13,781 nt of DNA, taken from NCBI GenBank assembly GCA_050290145.1, contig JBNKHC010000425.1:1-13781 (forward strand). Reading direction: 5' to 3'. Within the stretch, counting starts at the first letter, position 1, and each line of letters starts with the position of its first letter. Both the position numbers and the translations under genes were made by a program. The stretch is from Pelagibius sp050290145. Lineage in GTDB: Bacteria > Pseudomonadota > Alphaproteobacteria > Kiloniellales > Kiloniellaceae. Positions 1-5,478 of the stretch are shown one piece after another. The notes beneath the pieces are model-generated. The model had not been told where the DNA came from and did not search any database. It was given only the letters and a program-made list of their open reading frames with translations.

Positions 1-234
1 GCCCAGGATCTCGCAGAGGCCGATAACCGTCGCCGTCTCCTGGCGGCCGCTGCCGTCGTCGTGGCGGAACACGCGCCCGGCCTTCACCTGGTTGGGATTG
101 GCGCCGCGACGGGAGAACAGGCTGCGGCGATCGCCGCTGCCACCCAGGGCACCGGAGAGGTTCTGCCAGAAGCTGTTGGAGCGGGGCGAAGCCTGCTCCG
201 TCGTCTGAGACTTGCTGTGCCGCGTCGTGATCAT
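1..234 (-). CDS. Small conserved protein of unknown function, C-terminus cut by window edge
   Basis: The reading frame is open from an ATG at 232-234 (minus strand) to the window edge, giving 78 residues with no stop. The protein begins MITTRHSK and has a polar, Ser/Gln-rich N-terminal 45 residues with no signal peptide or membrane segment. From about residue 48 it enters a domain with the pattern VKAGRVFR...G...ETATV......LG. The product encoded at 366-635 shows the same pattern (IKVGSVYK...G..VEIAKV......LG), so the two look like paralogues. No strong Shine-Dalgarno precedes the ATG, but no better in-frame start is seen upstream. I do not recognise a named family and infer no function. It is on the same strand as the paralogue, which lies 131 bp upstream in transcription order. 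Confidence 0.6.
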   Translation of the reverse strand, partial: MITTRHSKSQTTEQASPRSNSFWQNLSGALGGSGDRRSLFSRRGANPNQVKAGRVFRHDDGSGRQETATVIGLCEILG

Positions 235-332
235 GATGCAGCAGACTTTAGAGGCAAATCTTTGAGATAGGATTAATGTCTGGAAACTCTTTTCACCCTA
301 TCGGTGACCGGCCTCTCGCTGCGCGGGCAAGC

Positions 333-361
333 GGACGCCGCCGCCAGGCGGCCGCGCGTCC
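333..361 (-). terminator. GC-rich hairpin just after the small gene at 366-635
   Basis: Outer arms GGACGC (333-338) and GCGTCC (356-361) are perfectly complementary, and GCCGCC/GGCGGC lies inside them. The structure begins about 5 bases after the stop codon of the minus-strand gene that ends at 366. No T-tract follows it on either strand, so it could be a transcript-end stabiliser or factor-dependent site rather than an intrinsic terminator. Confidence 0.3.
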
Positions 362-365
362 TGCC

Positions 366-635
366 TCAGGCGTCCTGTTTTTCGGGCGTGATGGCGTCGC
401 GGAAGCGCTCGGCGAAAGTCTGCAGGCCAAGGGTGCGGCGCTCTTCATACTTGGCCAGGCGCGCGCGCTCCACGGAGACGTCGTAAGTGACGTGGGGAAT
501 GCCCAGCGCGTCCGGGCCGACATCGACCACTTTGGCGATCTCAACGATGTTGCCTTCATGGGCCAGTTTGTAGACGGAACCGACCTTAATGGCCTCCGCC
601 TTCAGCGGTTGTTTAAACCAGTGGTCTGCGAGCAT
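366..635 (-). CDS. Small conserved protein of unknown function (89 aa), paralogue of the protein at 1-234
   Basis: The ATG at 633-635 has an AAAAGG Shine-Dalgarno ending about 10 bases upstream, and the stop is TGA at 366-368. The protein is soluble, with no signal peptide or transmembrane segment. Its core (about residues 15-55) runs EAIKVGSVYK, then VEIAKVVDVGPDALGIPHVTYDV, which looks like a small beta-rich fold; a charged helical C-terminus (about residues 55-89: VERARLAKYEERRTL, then TFAERFRD) follows. The core aligns with the truncated neighbour at 1-234 (KxGxV[FY][KR], ExAxV, LG). I recognise the GIPHV-type pattern only as a small uncharacterised alphaproteobacterial protein and assign no role. 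A longer plus-strand frame overlaps this gene but has no credible start or family signature, so I treat the minus strand as coding. Confidence 0.65.
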   Translation of the reverse strand: MLADHWFKQPLKAEAIKVGSVYKLAHEGNIVEIAKVVDVGPDALGIPHVTYDVSVERARLAKYEERRTLGLQTFAERFRDAITPEKQDA

Positions 636-724
636 GATCTCAATACCTTTTCAATCAAGGCCGGCCCCCGACCTGACAGCCCTTCCCGTACATGGTTGCA
701 TTTTGCACGCGCAGACGTGAAACT

Positions 725-736
725 TTCGTTAACGAA
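725..736. promoter_or_regulatory. 12-bp perfect palindrome TTCGTTAACGAA
   Basis: TTCGTTAACGAA is its own reverse complement. It lies in the 111-bp gap between the end of the NAD(P)HX repair gene (747) and the start of the 89-aa gene (635), about 90-100 bp upstream of that start, where an operator or activator site could sit. The regulator is unknown. The GTTAAC centre resembles one half of a CtrA box, but the second half at the right spacing is absent. Confidence 0.35.
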
Positions 737-746
737 TATCATGGAA

Positions 747-2288
747 CTATCTAAAACTATTGAATAAATTCCGTTCGCCTACCGCATTGCGAGAGAGCGC
801 CCAGAGATCCCTCATAACCTCCGGTAGGGCCTGCGGCAGATCCGAGGCGATCAGGCCCGGCCCCAGGGCCGCCGCGGCCCGGCCATGGATCCAGACCGCC
901 GCCGCTGCCGCCTCGAAGGCGACCATGCCCTGGGCCAGCAGCCCCCCGATCATGCCCGCCAGGACGTCGCCGGTGCCCCCGGTCGCCAGCCAGGGCGGCG
1001 CCACTGCGGTAACAGCGGCACGCCCGTCCGGCGCCGCGATGACGCTGTCCGGGCCCTTCAGGACCACCACGGCCCCGCTGCGCGCGGCCGCGGCCCGGGC
1101 GCGTTCCAGCCGGTTGCCCGAAAGGTCGGGATAAAGTCGCCGGAACTCCCCGTCGTGGGGCGTCAGCACCGTCGTCCCGCCGGTATCTGCCTCAATCAGC
1201 CGCCACAGGGCCGCCGGATCGTCCTGAAAGACGCTGAGCGCGTCGGCATCCAGCACCACCCGCTTTCCCCCGGTCAGGCTGGCCTCGGCGCGGGCCCGGG
1301 TTTCCGCGGTCACCCCGTTGCCCGGCCCGACCAGGACCGCATTGCGGCGCGGATCCTCGAGGGCCGAGGCGAAATCGGCGGGTTTGGGCGCCTCCAGCGT
1401 GATGACGCCCGGGTTGGAGACCGCATAGATCGGCAGGCTGGCAGCATCGCAGGCCACGGAGACCAGCCCCGCGCCGATCCTGAGGCCGGCCCGGCAGGCA
1501 AGCTGTGCCGCCCCGGTCATGGTGCCGCCGCCGGCCACCAGCAGATGCCCGGCGTCGTACTTGTGGGACTGCGTGGTCCGCCAGGGATAGCCGCCCAGCC
1601 ACAGCGCCGGCCCGTTCTCGAAGGTCTGCGGGGCGATATCGTCCAGCACCCGGGCCAGGATGCCGATATCCGCCAGAACGATCTCGCCGCAGTATTCTCT
1701 GCCTGGAACAAGAAGATGCGCCGGTTTCTTGCGAAAGAAGGTAACAGTTTTCTCGGCCCGGAAGGCGAGGCTCTCCAGAGGCTCGGCGCCGTCGCCCGGC
1801 AGGCCGCTCGGCACGTCGACCGCGATGACCGGCAGGCCGAGTTCCCTGACGCTGCGCACCAGAGCGGCCGCCGCGCCGTCCAGGGCTCGGGCCAGGCCGG
1901 CGCCAAAGAGCGCGTCGACCACAACCTCGCCGGGCTGCGGCGCGACCGTTTCCAGGGGCTCGACCGGCCCGGACCAGGCCGCCGCCGCCCCGGCAGCATC
2001 GCCCTTCAGCCTGTCGATGCCGCCCATCAGGGCCAGGCGCACCGGCCAGCCGGCAGCCCGCAGATGGCGCGCCGCCACGAAGCCGTCGCCGCCGTTATTG
2101 CCGGGGCCGGCGAGCACCAGGACCTGAGCGATCCCGCGCCGGGCCATGACCGCCCCCGCCACCGCCGCCCCCGCGGCTTCCATCAGCACGGCGCCGGGCG
2201 TCCCGCCGGCGATCGTCAGGCTGTCGGCGCGGTACATCTGCTCGGTGGTGAGGAGCGCCAGGTCGAAGGGCTGCGAGTCGGGGGTCAT
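747..2288 (-). CDS. nnr: Bifunctional NAD(P)H-hydrate epimerase / ADP-dependent NAD(P)H-hydrate dehydratase
   Basis: This cytosolic repair enzyme handles damaged hydrated nicotinamide cofactors: the N-terminal epimerase interconverts R- and S-NAD(P)HX, and the C-terminal dehydratase uses ADP to return S-NAD(P)HX to NAD(P)H. Residues 1 to about 220 carry the epimerase (YjeF_N) signatures: GPGNNGGDGF at 61-70, DALFGAGLARAL from 125, and DVPSG at 158. Residues about 235-495 carry the ribokinase-like dehydratase (YjeF_C) signatures: SHKYDAGH from 241, GPGNG at 321, TPHDGEF from 376, and the nucleotide-binding GGTGDVLAG from 437. At 513 aa the length fits the fused form. The ATG at 2288 is chosen because the epimerase domain starts soon after; its ribosome-binding site is weak (GAGG about 11 bases away). 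The last 13 residues (NAVGERNLFNSFR) extend past the usual end of the fold. It lies 26 bp downstream of the aldolase gene on the same strand, so the two are probably co-transcribed. Confidence 0.96.
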   Translation of the reverse strand: MTPDSQPFDLALLTTEQMYRADSLTIAGGTPGAVLMEAAGAAVAGAVMARRGIAQVLVLAGPGNNGGDGFVAARHLRAAGWPVRLALMGGIDRLKGDAAGAAAAWSGPVEPLETVAPQPGEVVVDALFGAGLARALDGAAAALVRSVRELGLPVIAVDVPSGLPGDGAEPLESLAFRAEKTVTFFRKKPAHLLVPGREYCGEIVLADIGILARVLDDIAPQTFENGPALWLGGYPWRTTQSHKYDAGHLLVAGGGTMTGAAQLACRAGLRIGAGLVSVACDAASLPIYAVSNPGVITLEAPKPADFASALEDPRRNAVLVGPGNGVTAETRARAEASLTGGKRVVLDADALSVFQDDPAALWRLIEADTGGTTVLTPHDGEFRRLYPDLSGNRLERARAAAARSGAVVVLKGPDSVIAAPDGRAAVTAVAPPWLATGGTGDVLAGMIGGLLAQGMVAFEAAAAAVWIHGRAAAALGPGLIASDLPQALPEVMRDLWALSRNAVGERNLFNSFR

Positions 2289-2314
2289 CTGCCGCGGGGC
2301 CTCATGGGGTGGGG

Positions 2315-3091
2315 TTATCTGCGGCCGGCCGCTTCGTGCAGGGCCGCCACCCCGGCACGCGCCCCTTCACGCAGCATCACCAGGTCGATGTCCGCCAGCA
2401 CCAGGTCATAGCCCGCCTCGTAGAGGGCTTTCGGCGCGCGCTCGGGTGTGGGAATGCCACCCAGCAGGCAGCCCGCGGCCTTGGCCGCCTCCTCCACCCG
2501 TGCGATGGCGGCGCGTACGTCCGGGTGGTCGGGCTCGCCCAGGTGGCCCAGGCTGCCGGAAAGGTCGAAGGGGCCGACGAAGATCATGTCCAGGCCGTCG
2601 ACGGCGGTGATCTCGGCCACGTTCTCCACTGCCGTGCCGGTCTCTACCTGACAGATCACCAGCAGGCTCCCGGCAATGTCGCGCACATAGCCCTGCCAGT
2701 CGTCGCCGTAGCGGGCGGCACGTACGATCGGCGCCGCCATGCCCCGGAAGCCCCGCGGCGGATAGTGGCAGGCCGCCACCGCCGCCTCGGCCTCCGCCGC
2801 GGAATTGACCACCGGCACCATGACGCCCTGGGCGCCGGCGTCCAGCACCCGCTTGATCCAGGTCGGATCATTGGCCGGCACCCGCACCAGGGGCGTACAG
2901 GCGCTGCCCCGCAGGGCCCGCATGACGGCCACGGCGTCCCCCAGGTCCGCCGCGCCATGCTCCAGGTCGATCATCGTGCAGTCGTAGCCGGCCGCCGACA
3001 TGATCTCGGTCGCTGTCGGGCTGAACAGCTCCGTCCAGTAGCCGCAGACCGGCGTGCCGGCACGCATTGTCGCCTTTAGTGACTGGCTCAC
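2315..3091 (-). CDS. HpcH/HpaI-type class II pyruvate aldolase
   Basis: The family cleaves 4-hydroxy-2-oxo acids (for example 4-hydroxy-2-oxoheptanedioate or 2-dehydro-3-deoxyglucarate) to pyruvate and an aldehyde, with a divalent metal. Starting at the GTG at 3089-3091 the protein has 258 residues, and its key residues fall almost where the HpcH family has them: IDLEHG with His45, VRVPANDP with Arg70, CQVET with metal ligand Glu150, and VGPFDLSGSLG with metal ligand Asp176. YPPRGFRG at 110-117 is also typical. The frame remains open to 3235, but the extra 48 residues are Arg/Ala/Gly-rich and unlike the family, whereas the GTG is preceded by GGAGG. The substrate cannot be told from sequence. 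It precedes the NAD(P)HX repair gene; no aromatic-degradation cluster surrounds it, so it may be a general sugar-acid or oxo-acid aldolase. Confidence 0.93.
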   Translation of the reverse strand: MSQSLKATMRAGTPVCGYWTELFSPTATEIMSAAGYDCTMIDLEHGAADLGDAVAVMRALRGSACTPLVRVPANDPTWIKRVLDAGAQGVMVPVVNSAAEAEAAVAACHYPPRGFRGMAAPIVRAARYGDDWQGYVRDIAGSLLVICQVETGTAVENVAEITAVDGLDMIFVGPFDLSGSLGHLGEPDHPDVRAAIARVEEAAKAAGCLLGGIPTPERAPKALYEAGYDLVLADIDLVMLREGARAGVAALHEAAGRR

Positions 3092-3501
3092 CCTGCCCCT
3101 CGCCTCCCTAACCCACTGAAACCCTGCGGCATCGCCGCCGACCACGGCGGCCCGATTCCCGGGCGCGGCAAGCTTAGCGTCAACCGGTCGGCCGGCGATA
3201 GAGGCCCGCGCGCCCCGGGCTCCAAGTATTGCCAAGGACTCTTACTGAGAACCGGACGTTTTAGTGGCGCCGCCGCGCCTGACCAATGTCTGGGGCGACC
3301 CGGGCCGAGCGCCCGCAATAAAGAACGGTGCTGGAGCGCAAGAAACCGAAATCGCGCCTTGACCTCAATCTTGCCACAGCCCGATTCGCCGGTGACACAA
3401 TTTGCCCACAAGCTACGAATTCTTGTGCTTTTATGTAATAATGAGAGAATAGAGTATTTTTACTTTACTTCTGGCAGGGTGTTAACCACCGATAAGTAAT
3501 T

Positions 3502-3517
3502 TGTTTCACGTGAAACG
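3502..3517. other. parS: parS-like centromere site (ParB binding)
   Basis: The 16 bases TGTTTCACGTGAAACG match the bacterial chromosomal parS consensus TGTTTCACGTGAAACA at 15 of 16 positions. The inner 14 bases (3503-3516, GTTTCACGTGAAAC) are a perfect palindrome. ParB loads on such sites and, with ParA, drives origin segregation. The site is intergenic and lies in an AT-rich patch, as expected for a conserved chromosomal parS rather than chance coding sequence. Chromosomal parS sites usually cluster near the replication origin, so this window may be origin-proximal; parA and parB themselves are not in the window. Confidence 0.85.
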
Positions 3518-3569
3518 CCGCCACGCAACTATGGTTTACGGGATATTAAGCTTTTTACTTTATCTGTTC

Positions 3570-3584
3570 TTAATACTTGATTAA
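3570..3584. promoter_or_regulatory. CtrA-type binding box TTAA-N7-TTAA
   Basis: TTAA (3570-3573), seven bases, then TTAA (3581-3584) followed by CC gives a perfect match to the alphaproteobacterial CtrA consensus TTAA-N7-TTAA, including the frequent CC extension. It is 25 bp upstream of the GTG chosen for the secreted protein and 52 bp from the parS-like site. A partial copy (TTAA-CCACCGA-TAAG) lies at 3482-3496. The box overlaps the alternative TTG start at 3577, which argues that translation begins further downstream. The binding protein is inferred from consensus only. Confidence 0.5.
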
Positions 3585-3609
3585 CCCCTTGCAGAGGCCC
3601 CCGGTTCCC

Positions 3610-4536
3610 GTGCGTTTCCCGCCCCGAACGCTCAGCAACCACCTGAAATTTCTGCGCCTCCCGGCCCAGCGGCAGCTTTCCAGCCGTATCCGCCGTTTTG
3701 TCTACACGCTCCTGCTGGCCCTGGCGTCGCCCCTGTTTTTCGGCGCGAGTCTTGCCGGTGAATTCGACCTGGCCTTGCGCGGCGATGCGCAGCCCGTCGG
3801 CGAGATCTCGGCCCGCACCGAGCTGGGCCCGGTCGCCCTGGCGCTGCGCCACAGCGAGTATCTGGGCTATCTCAACCGGAACTATCGGGAAGACGGCGGC
3901 GAGGAAAATCCGCTCGTCCGCAGCACCCGGATCGACGGCGAGGGTGTCCTAGGATTGGAATCCGGAACCGGCCTGCCCTACGGCCTGGCCCTCGCCCTGG
4001 ATGAATGGGAAAGCGGGGAACGCGAGCTGCGGCTGACCGGCCGCAGCGGCCTCGATCTCGGCGGCCTGCGGCTCGATCACAGCCTCACCCTGGCCACCCG
4101 CTACGCTGTCGACGGCAGCGAGACCCGCAGCGGCAGCGGCCGCTTCAGCCTGGGCGGCAGCTTCTTCGGCGGCCTGCAGGAAGGCGTGATCGAATACGAT
4201 GCGATGCCAAGGGCCCAGATCACCCGGCTGGGCTTCCAGTCCGACTGGCGTTTCGAAGATGGCGGCGCGGTGGTCGCCGGACTGGATCACCGGCCCCTGG
4301 ACCGGATATCCGAGGCCCGCTTCGGCTTCCGTCAGCCGGTCGGCGCCTTCGACATGAGCTCCGACTTCGTGGCCGACAGCACCGGCGCTTACAGCCTGGG
4401 GATCAGCTTCTCGCTGGCACTGAACGGCGTGCCGGGGGCAGAAAGCTGGCGCCTCTCCTCCATGCTGTCGGCGCTGCACGCCGAGCGGCTACCGCCGCCG
4501 CCCCCGGCCGTCGGCAGTTTTCTGGACGGCAACTGA
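3610..4536 (+). CDS. Secreted beta-rich protein, possibly a truncated outer-membrane or surface protein
   Basis: From the GTG at 3610 the protein has 308 residues. A basic stretch ending RIRR is followed by a hydrophobic segment (about residues 31-48) and a plausible signal cleavage after SLAG, so it is probably exported. The mature part is a series of alternating hydrophobic/polar segments of about 10 residues (for example GPVALALRHSEYLGY and SGRFSLGGSFFGG), as in beta-barrel or usher-like proteins. There are no cysteines. It ends with PPPPPAVGSFLDGN and a stop. From memory, larger alphaproteobacterial surface proteins have similar strands followed by a segment starting FLDxNGNGxxDxGE; this one stops right at that point. 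Start choice is uncertain: TTG codons at 3577 and 3589 are also in frame, and AGAGG lies 12 bases before the GTG. It could be a compact intact protein or a decayed fragment. Confidence 0.65.
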   Translation: MRFPPRTLSNHLKFLRLPAQRQLSSRIRRFVYTLLLALASPLFFGASLAGEFDLALRGDAQPVGEISARTELGPVALALRHSEYLGYLNRNYREDGGEENPLVRSTRIDGEGVLGLESGTGLPYGLALALDEWESGERELRLTGRSGLDLGGLRLDHSLTLATRYAVDGSETRSGSGRFSLGGSFFGGLQEGVIEYDAMPRAQITRLGFQSDWRFEDGGAVVAGLDHRPLDRISEARFGFRQPVGAFDMSSDFVADSTGAYSLGISFSLALNGVPGAESWRLSSMLSALHAERLPPPPPAVGSFLDGN

Positions 4537-4557
4537 GGCCAGTCGGTGGCCCCTGCC

Positions 4558-5031
4558 CTAATTGGGCTCCACGTGATGGAAAGAATGGAAGGTTTCCAGG
4601 CGCTTCAGCACCGCGTCGAGGCGGGCCTGGGCCGAGGCCACGTCCCGGGCGATCAGGCCGACTTCCTGGCGCAGCACCTGGACCTCGTCATCGATCCCCT
4701 CGATCGGGCCTTCGCCCAGGCCGGTGAGCAGCCAGGCGGGGCTGACGCCCAGGCTGCCGGCGATCAGCGTCAACTTGTTGGAGCGCGGTTCGGAGCGGTC
4801 GTTCTCCCAACCCTGCCAGGTCGCTGTCTTCACACCCAGCCGTCGCGCGGCCTGGGCCACCGTCAGGCCGGTCGCTTCGCGGGCGCGGCCGATGCGCCCG
4901 CCGATGGTGTCGTACTCGTCCCGGTCAGGGGTTTCGTTCTGATCGTTGGTAATGGCTGAATCCTCCGGCGGTTTCTTTCGAGGACCGGCAGGTCCCCTTG
5001 CGCGCGCCGCGGCAACCGCGGCCATGATCAT
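4558..5031 (-). CDS. XRE-family helix-turn-helix transcriptional regulator with C-terminal coiled coil
   Basis: Using the ATG at 5029-5031 the protein has 157 residues. Residues about 43-103 form a Cro/C1-type helix-turn-helix: IGGRIGRAREATGLTVAQAA, RRLGVKTATWQGWENDRSEP, then LTLIAGSLGVSPAWLLTG. Residues about 114-148 have a heptad-like pattern (VQVLRQEVGLIARDVASAQ, then RLDAVLKRLETF), probably a dimerisation coiled coil. There is no peptidase or sensor domain. The frame is open back to 5259, but that would run into tRNA-His, so the longest version is excluded. The ATGs at 5031 and 5025 have no Shine-Dalgarno; the only strong one (GGAGG, 4961-4965) precedes an in-frame ATT at 4951-4953, directly before the conserved part, so the true protein may be 131 residues. 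Its gene converges with the secreted-protein gene, leaving 21 bp between them. Target genes are unknown. Confidence 0.85.
   Translation of the reverse strand: MIMAAVAAARARGPAGPRKKPPEDSAITNDQNETPDRDEYDTIGGRIGRAREATGLTVAQAARRLGVKTATWQGWENDRSEPRSNKLTLIAGSLGVSPAWLLTGLGEGPIEGIDDEVQVLRQEVGLIARDVASAQARLDAVLKRLETFHSFHHVEPN
5006..5022 (-). promoter_or_regulatory. Perfect 7-bp GC hairpin near the 5' end of the XRE regulator transcript
   Basis: GCCGCGG (5006-5012), loop CAA, CCGCGGC (5016-5022) form a perfect all-GC stem with a triloop. It sits directly after the ATG at 5023-5025 and before the GGAGG/ATT pair. If translation starts at ATT, this is a 5' leader hairpin; if it starts at ATG, it would block early elongation or encode the low-complexity AAVAAA stretch. 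It could also be a palindromic DNA operator for the regulator itself. Confidence 0.4.
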
Positions 5032-5071
5032 GTCATGGACGCACAGTGGCGGCGTTTTCGGGTGTGCCCTG

Positions 5072-5099
5072 ACCTTACGGCCAGCGCCCGCTTTGTCAA
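5072..5099 (-). promoter_or_regulatory. Candidate sigma-70 promoter of the XRE regulator
   Basis: On the minus strand a perfect -35 TTGACA (5099-5094) is followed after 16 bases by TAAGGT (5077-5072), a weak -10. Transcription would begin near 5065, upstream of the ATGs at 5031/5025 and of the ATT at 4953 but downstream of the ATG at 5151. This supports rejecting the longer versions of the protein. Confidence 0.4.
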
Positions 5100-5214
5100 C
5101 TTGAGGGCTCTGCTTGCGCACTTCCGCCGCGCCACCGACAGAGAATTTCATGGAAGCGTCATCGCCCGGCCAGGAAAGGCCGGCGGATGTGGCAAAGCGG
5201 TGACCGGAAGGAAT

Positions 5215-5292
5215 TGGGGTGGCTGATGGGATTTGAACCCACGACCTCCTGGACCACAACCAGGCGCTCTAACCAACTGAGCTACAGCCACC
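5215..5292 (-). tRNA. tRNA-His (anticodon GTG)
   Basis: The minus strand folds as a complete tRNA: acceptor stem GTGGCTG (5291-5285) paired with CAGCCAC (5225-5219); D arm starting at GCTC; anticodon stem CCTGG/CCAGG with loop TTGTGGT, placing the anticodon GTG at 5257-5255; and T arm GTGGG/CCCAT around TTCAAAT. The genome encodes the extra G at position -1 (5292), opposite the discriminator C (5218), the identity mark of tRNA-His, and the 3' CCA (5217-5215) is encoded. No other tRNA is adjacent, so it appears to be a single-gene unit. Confidence 0.98.
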
Positions 5293-5336
5293 ATCGGGCC
5301 GGGCCGCGCTGAACCGCGCGGCGCGTCGGATGGGCG

Positions 5337-5365
5337 TGTTTAGACCTCCGGCCCGCAGCCGTCAA
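5337..5365 (-). promoter_or_regulatory. Candidate sigma-70 promoter for tRNA-His
   Basis: On the minus strand, TTGACG (5365-5360) and TAAACA (5342-5337) are separated by 17 bases. The start would be near 5330, leaving a leader of about 38 bases before the mature tRNA. The -35 is strong and the -10 weak. It is divergent from the aminotransferase gene starting at 5479. Confidence 0.45.
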
Positions 5366-5478
5366 GAGCGCGCTTACCGGCAAGTTTCCGCCTTCTCTGC
5401 CGCCTTGCGGGCCATGCCCCCTGTGCCATAGTGTGCTGCCGAAAATCCGGTGACAGGAATAAGCCTGGAGGGGCGGAA

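Larger units (their letters stand above)
3092..3609. other. 518-bp divergent intergenic region, right half AT-rich
   Basis: This gap separates the minus-strand aldolase operon from the plus-strand secreted protein, so it must hold both promoters. The left part (3092-3400) is GC-rich; a minus frame across it is Arg/Pro/Gly-rich with no recognisable fold and I do not call it. From about 3410 the sequence turns clearly AT-rich, including runs such as TGTAATAATGAGAGAATA. The AT-rich part contains the parS-like site (3502-3517), a near CtrA box (TTAA-N7-TAAG, 3482-3496) and a perfect CtrA-type box (3570-3584), listed separately. I see no tRNA, terminator or other RNA gene. Confidence 0.6.

Noticed and set aside
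714..721. CGTGAAAC, resembling half of a parS site
   Set aside because: Only one arm is present; the left half does not match, so ParB binding is not supported.
276..767. Plus-strand open frame of 163 codons opposite the 89-aa gene
   Set aside because: Poor composition and no ribosome-binding site; the minus-strand gene has a site, a plausible domain and a paralogue next door.
885..2411. Long plus-strand open frame of 508 codons opposite the NAD(P)HX repair gene
   Set aside because: It is an antisense shadow of a high-GC gene; composition is Arg/Gly/Pro/His-rich and the minus strand has all family motifs.
3092..3235. 48-residue N-terminal extension of the aldolase
   Set aside because: The GTG at 3091 has a good ribosome-binding site and places His45, Arg70, Glu150 and Asp176 where the family has them; the extension looks non-coding.
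3088..3411. Minus-strand open frame of 107 codons upstream of the aldolase
   Set aside because: It is Arg/Pro/Gly-rich with no recognisable fold, no ribosome-binding site worth naming, and overlaps the aldolase start and its GGAGG site.
5032..5259. Longer N-terminus for the XRE regulator
   Set aside because: It would run into tRNA-His, and the best promoter starts transcription near 5065, downstream of the ATG at 5151.
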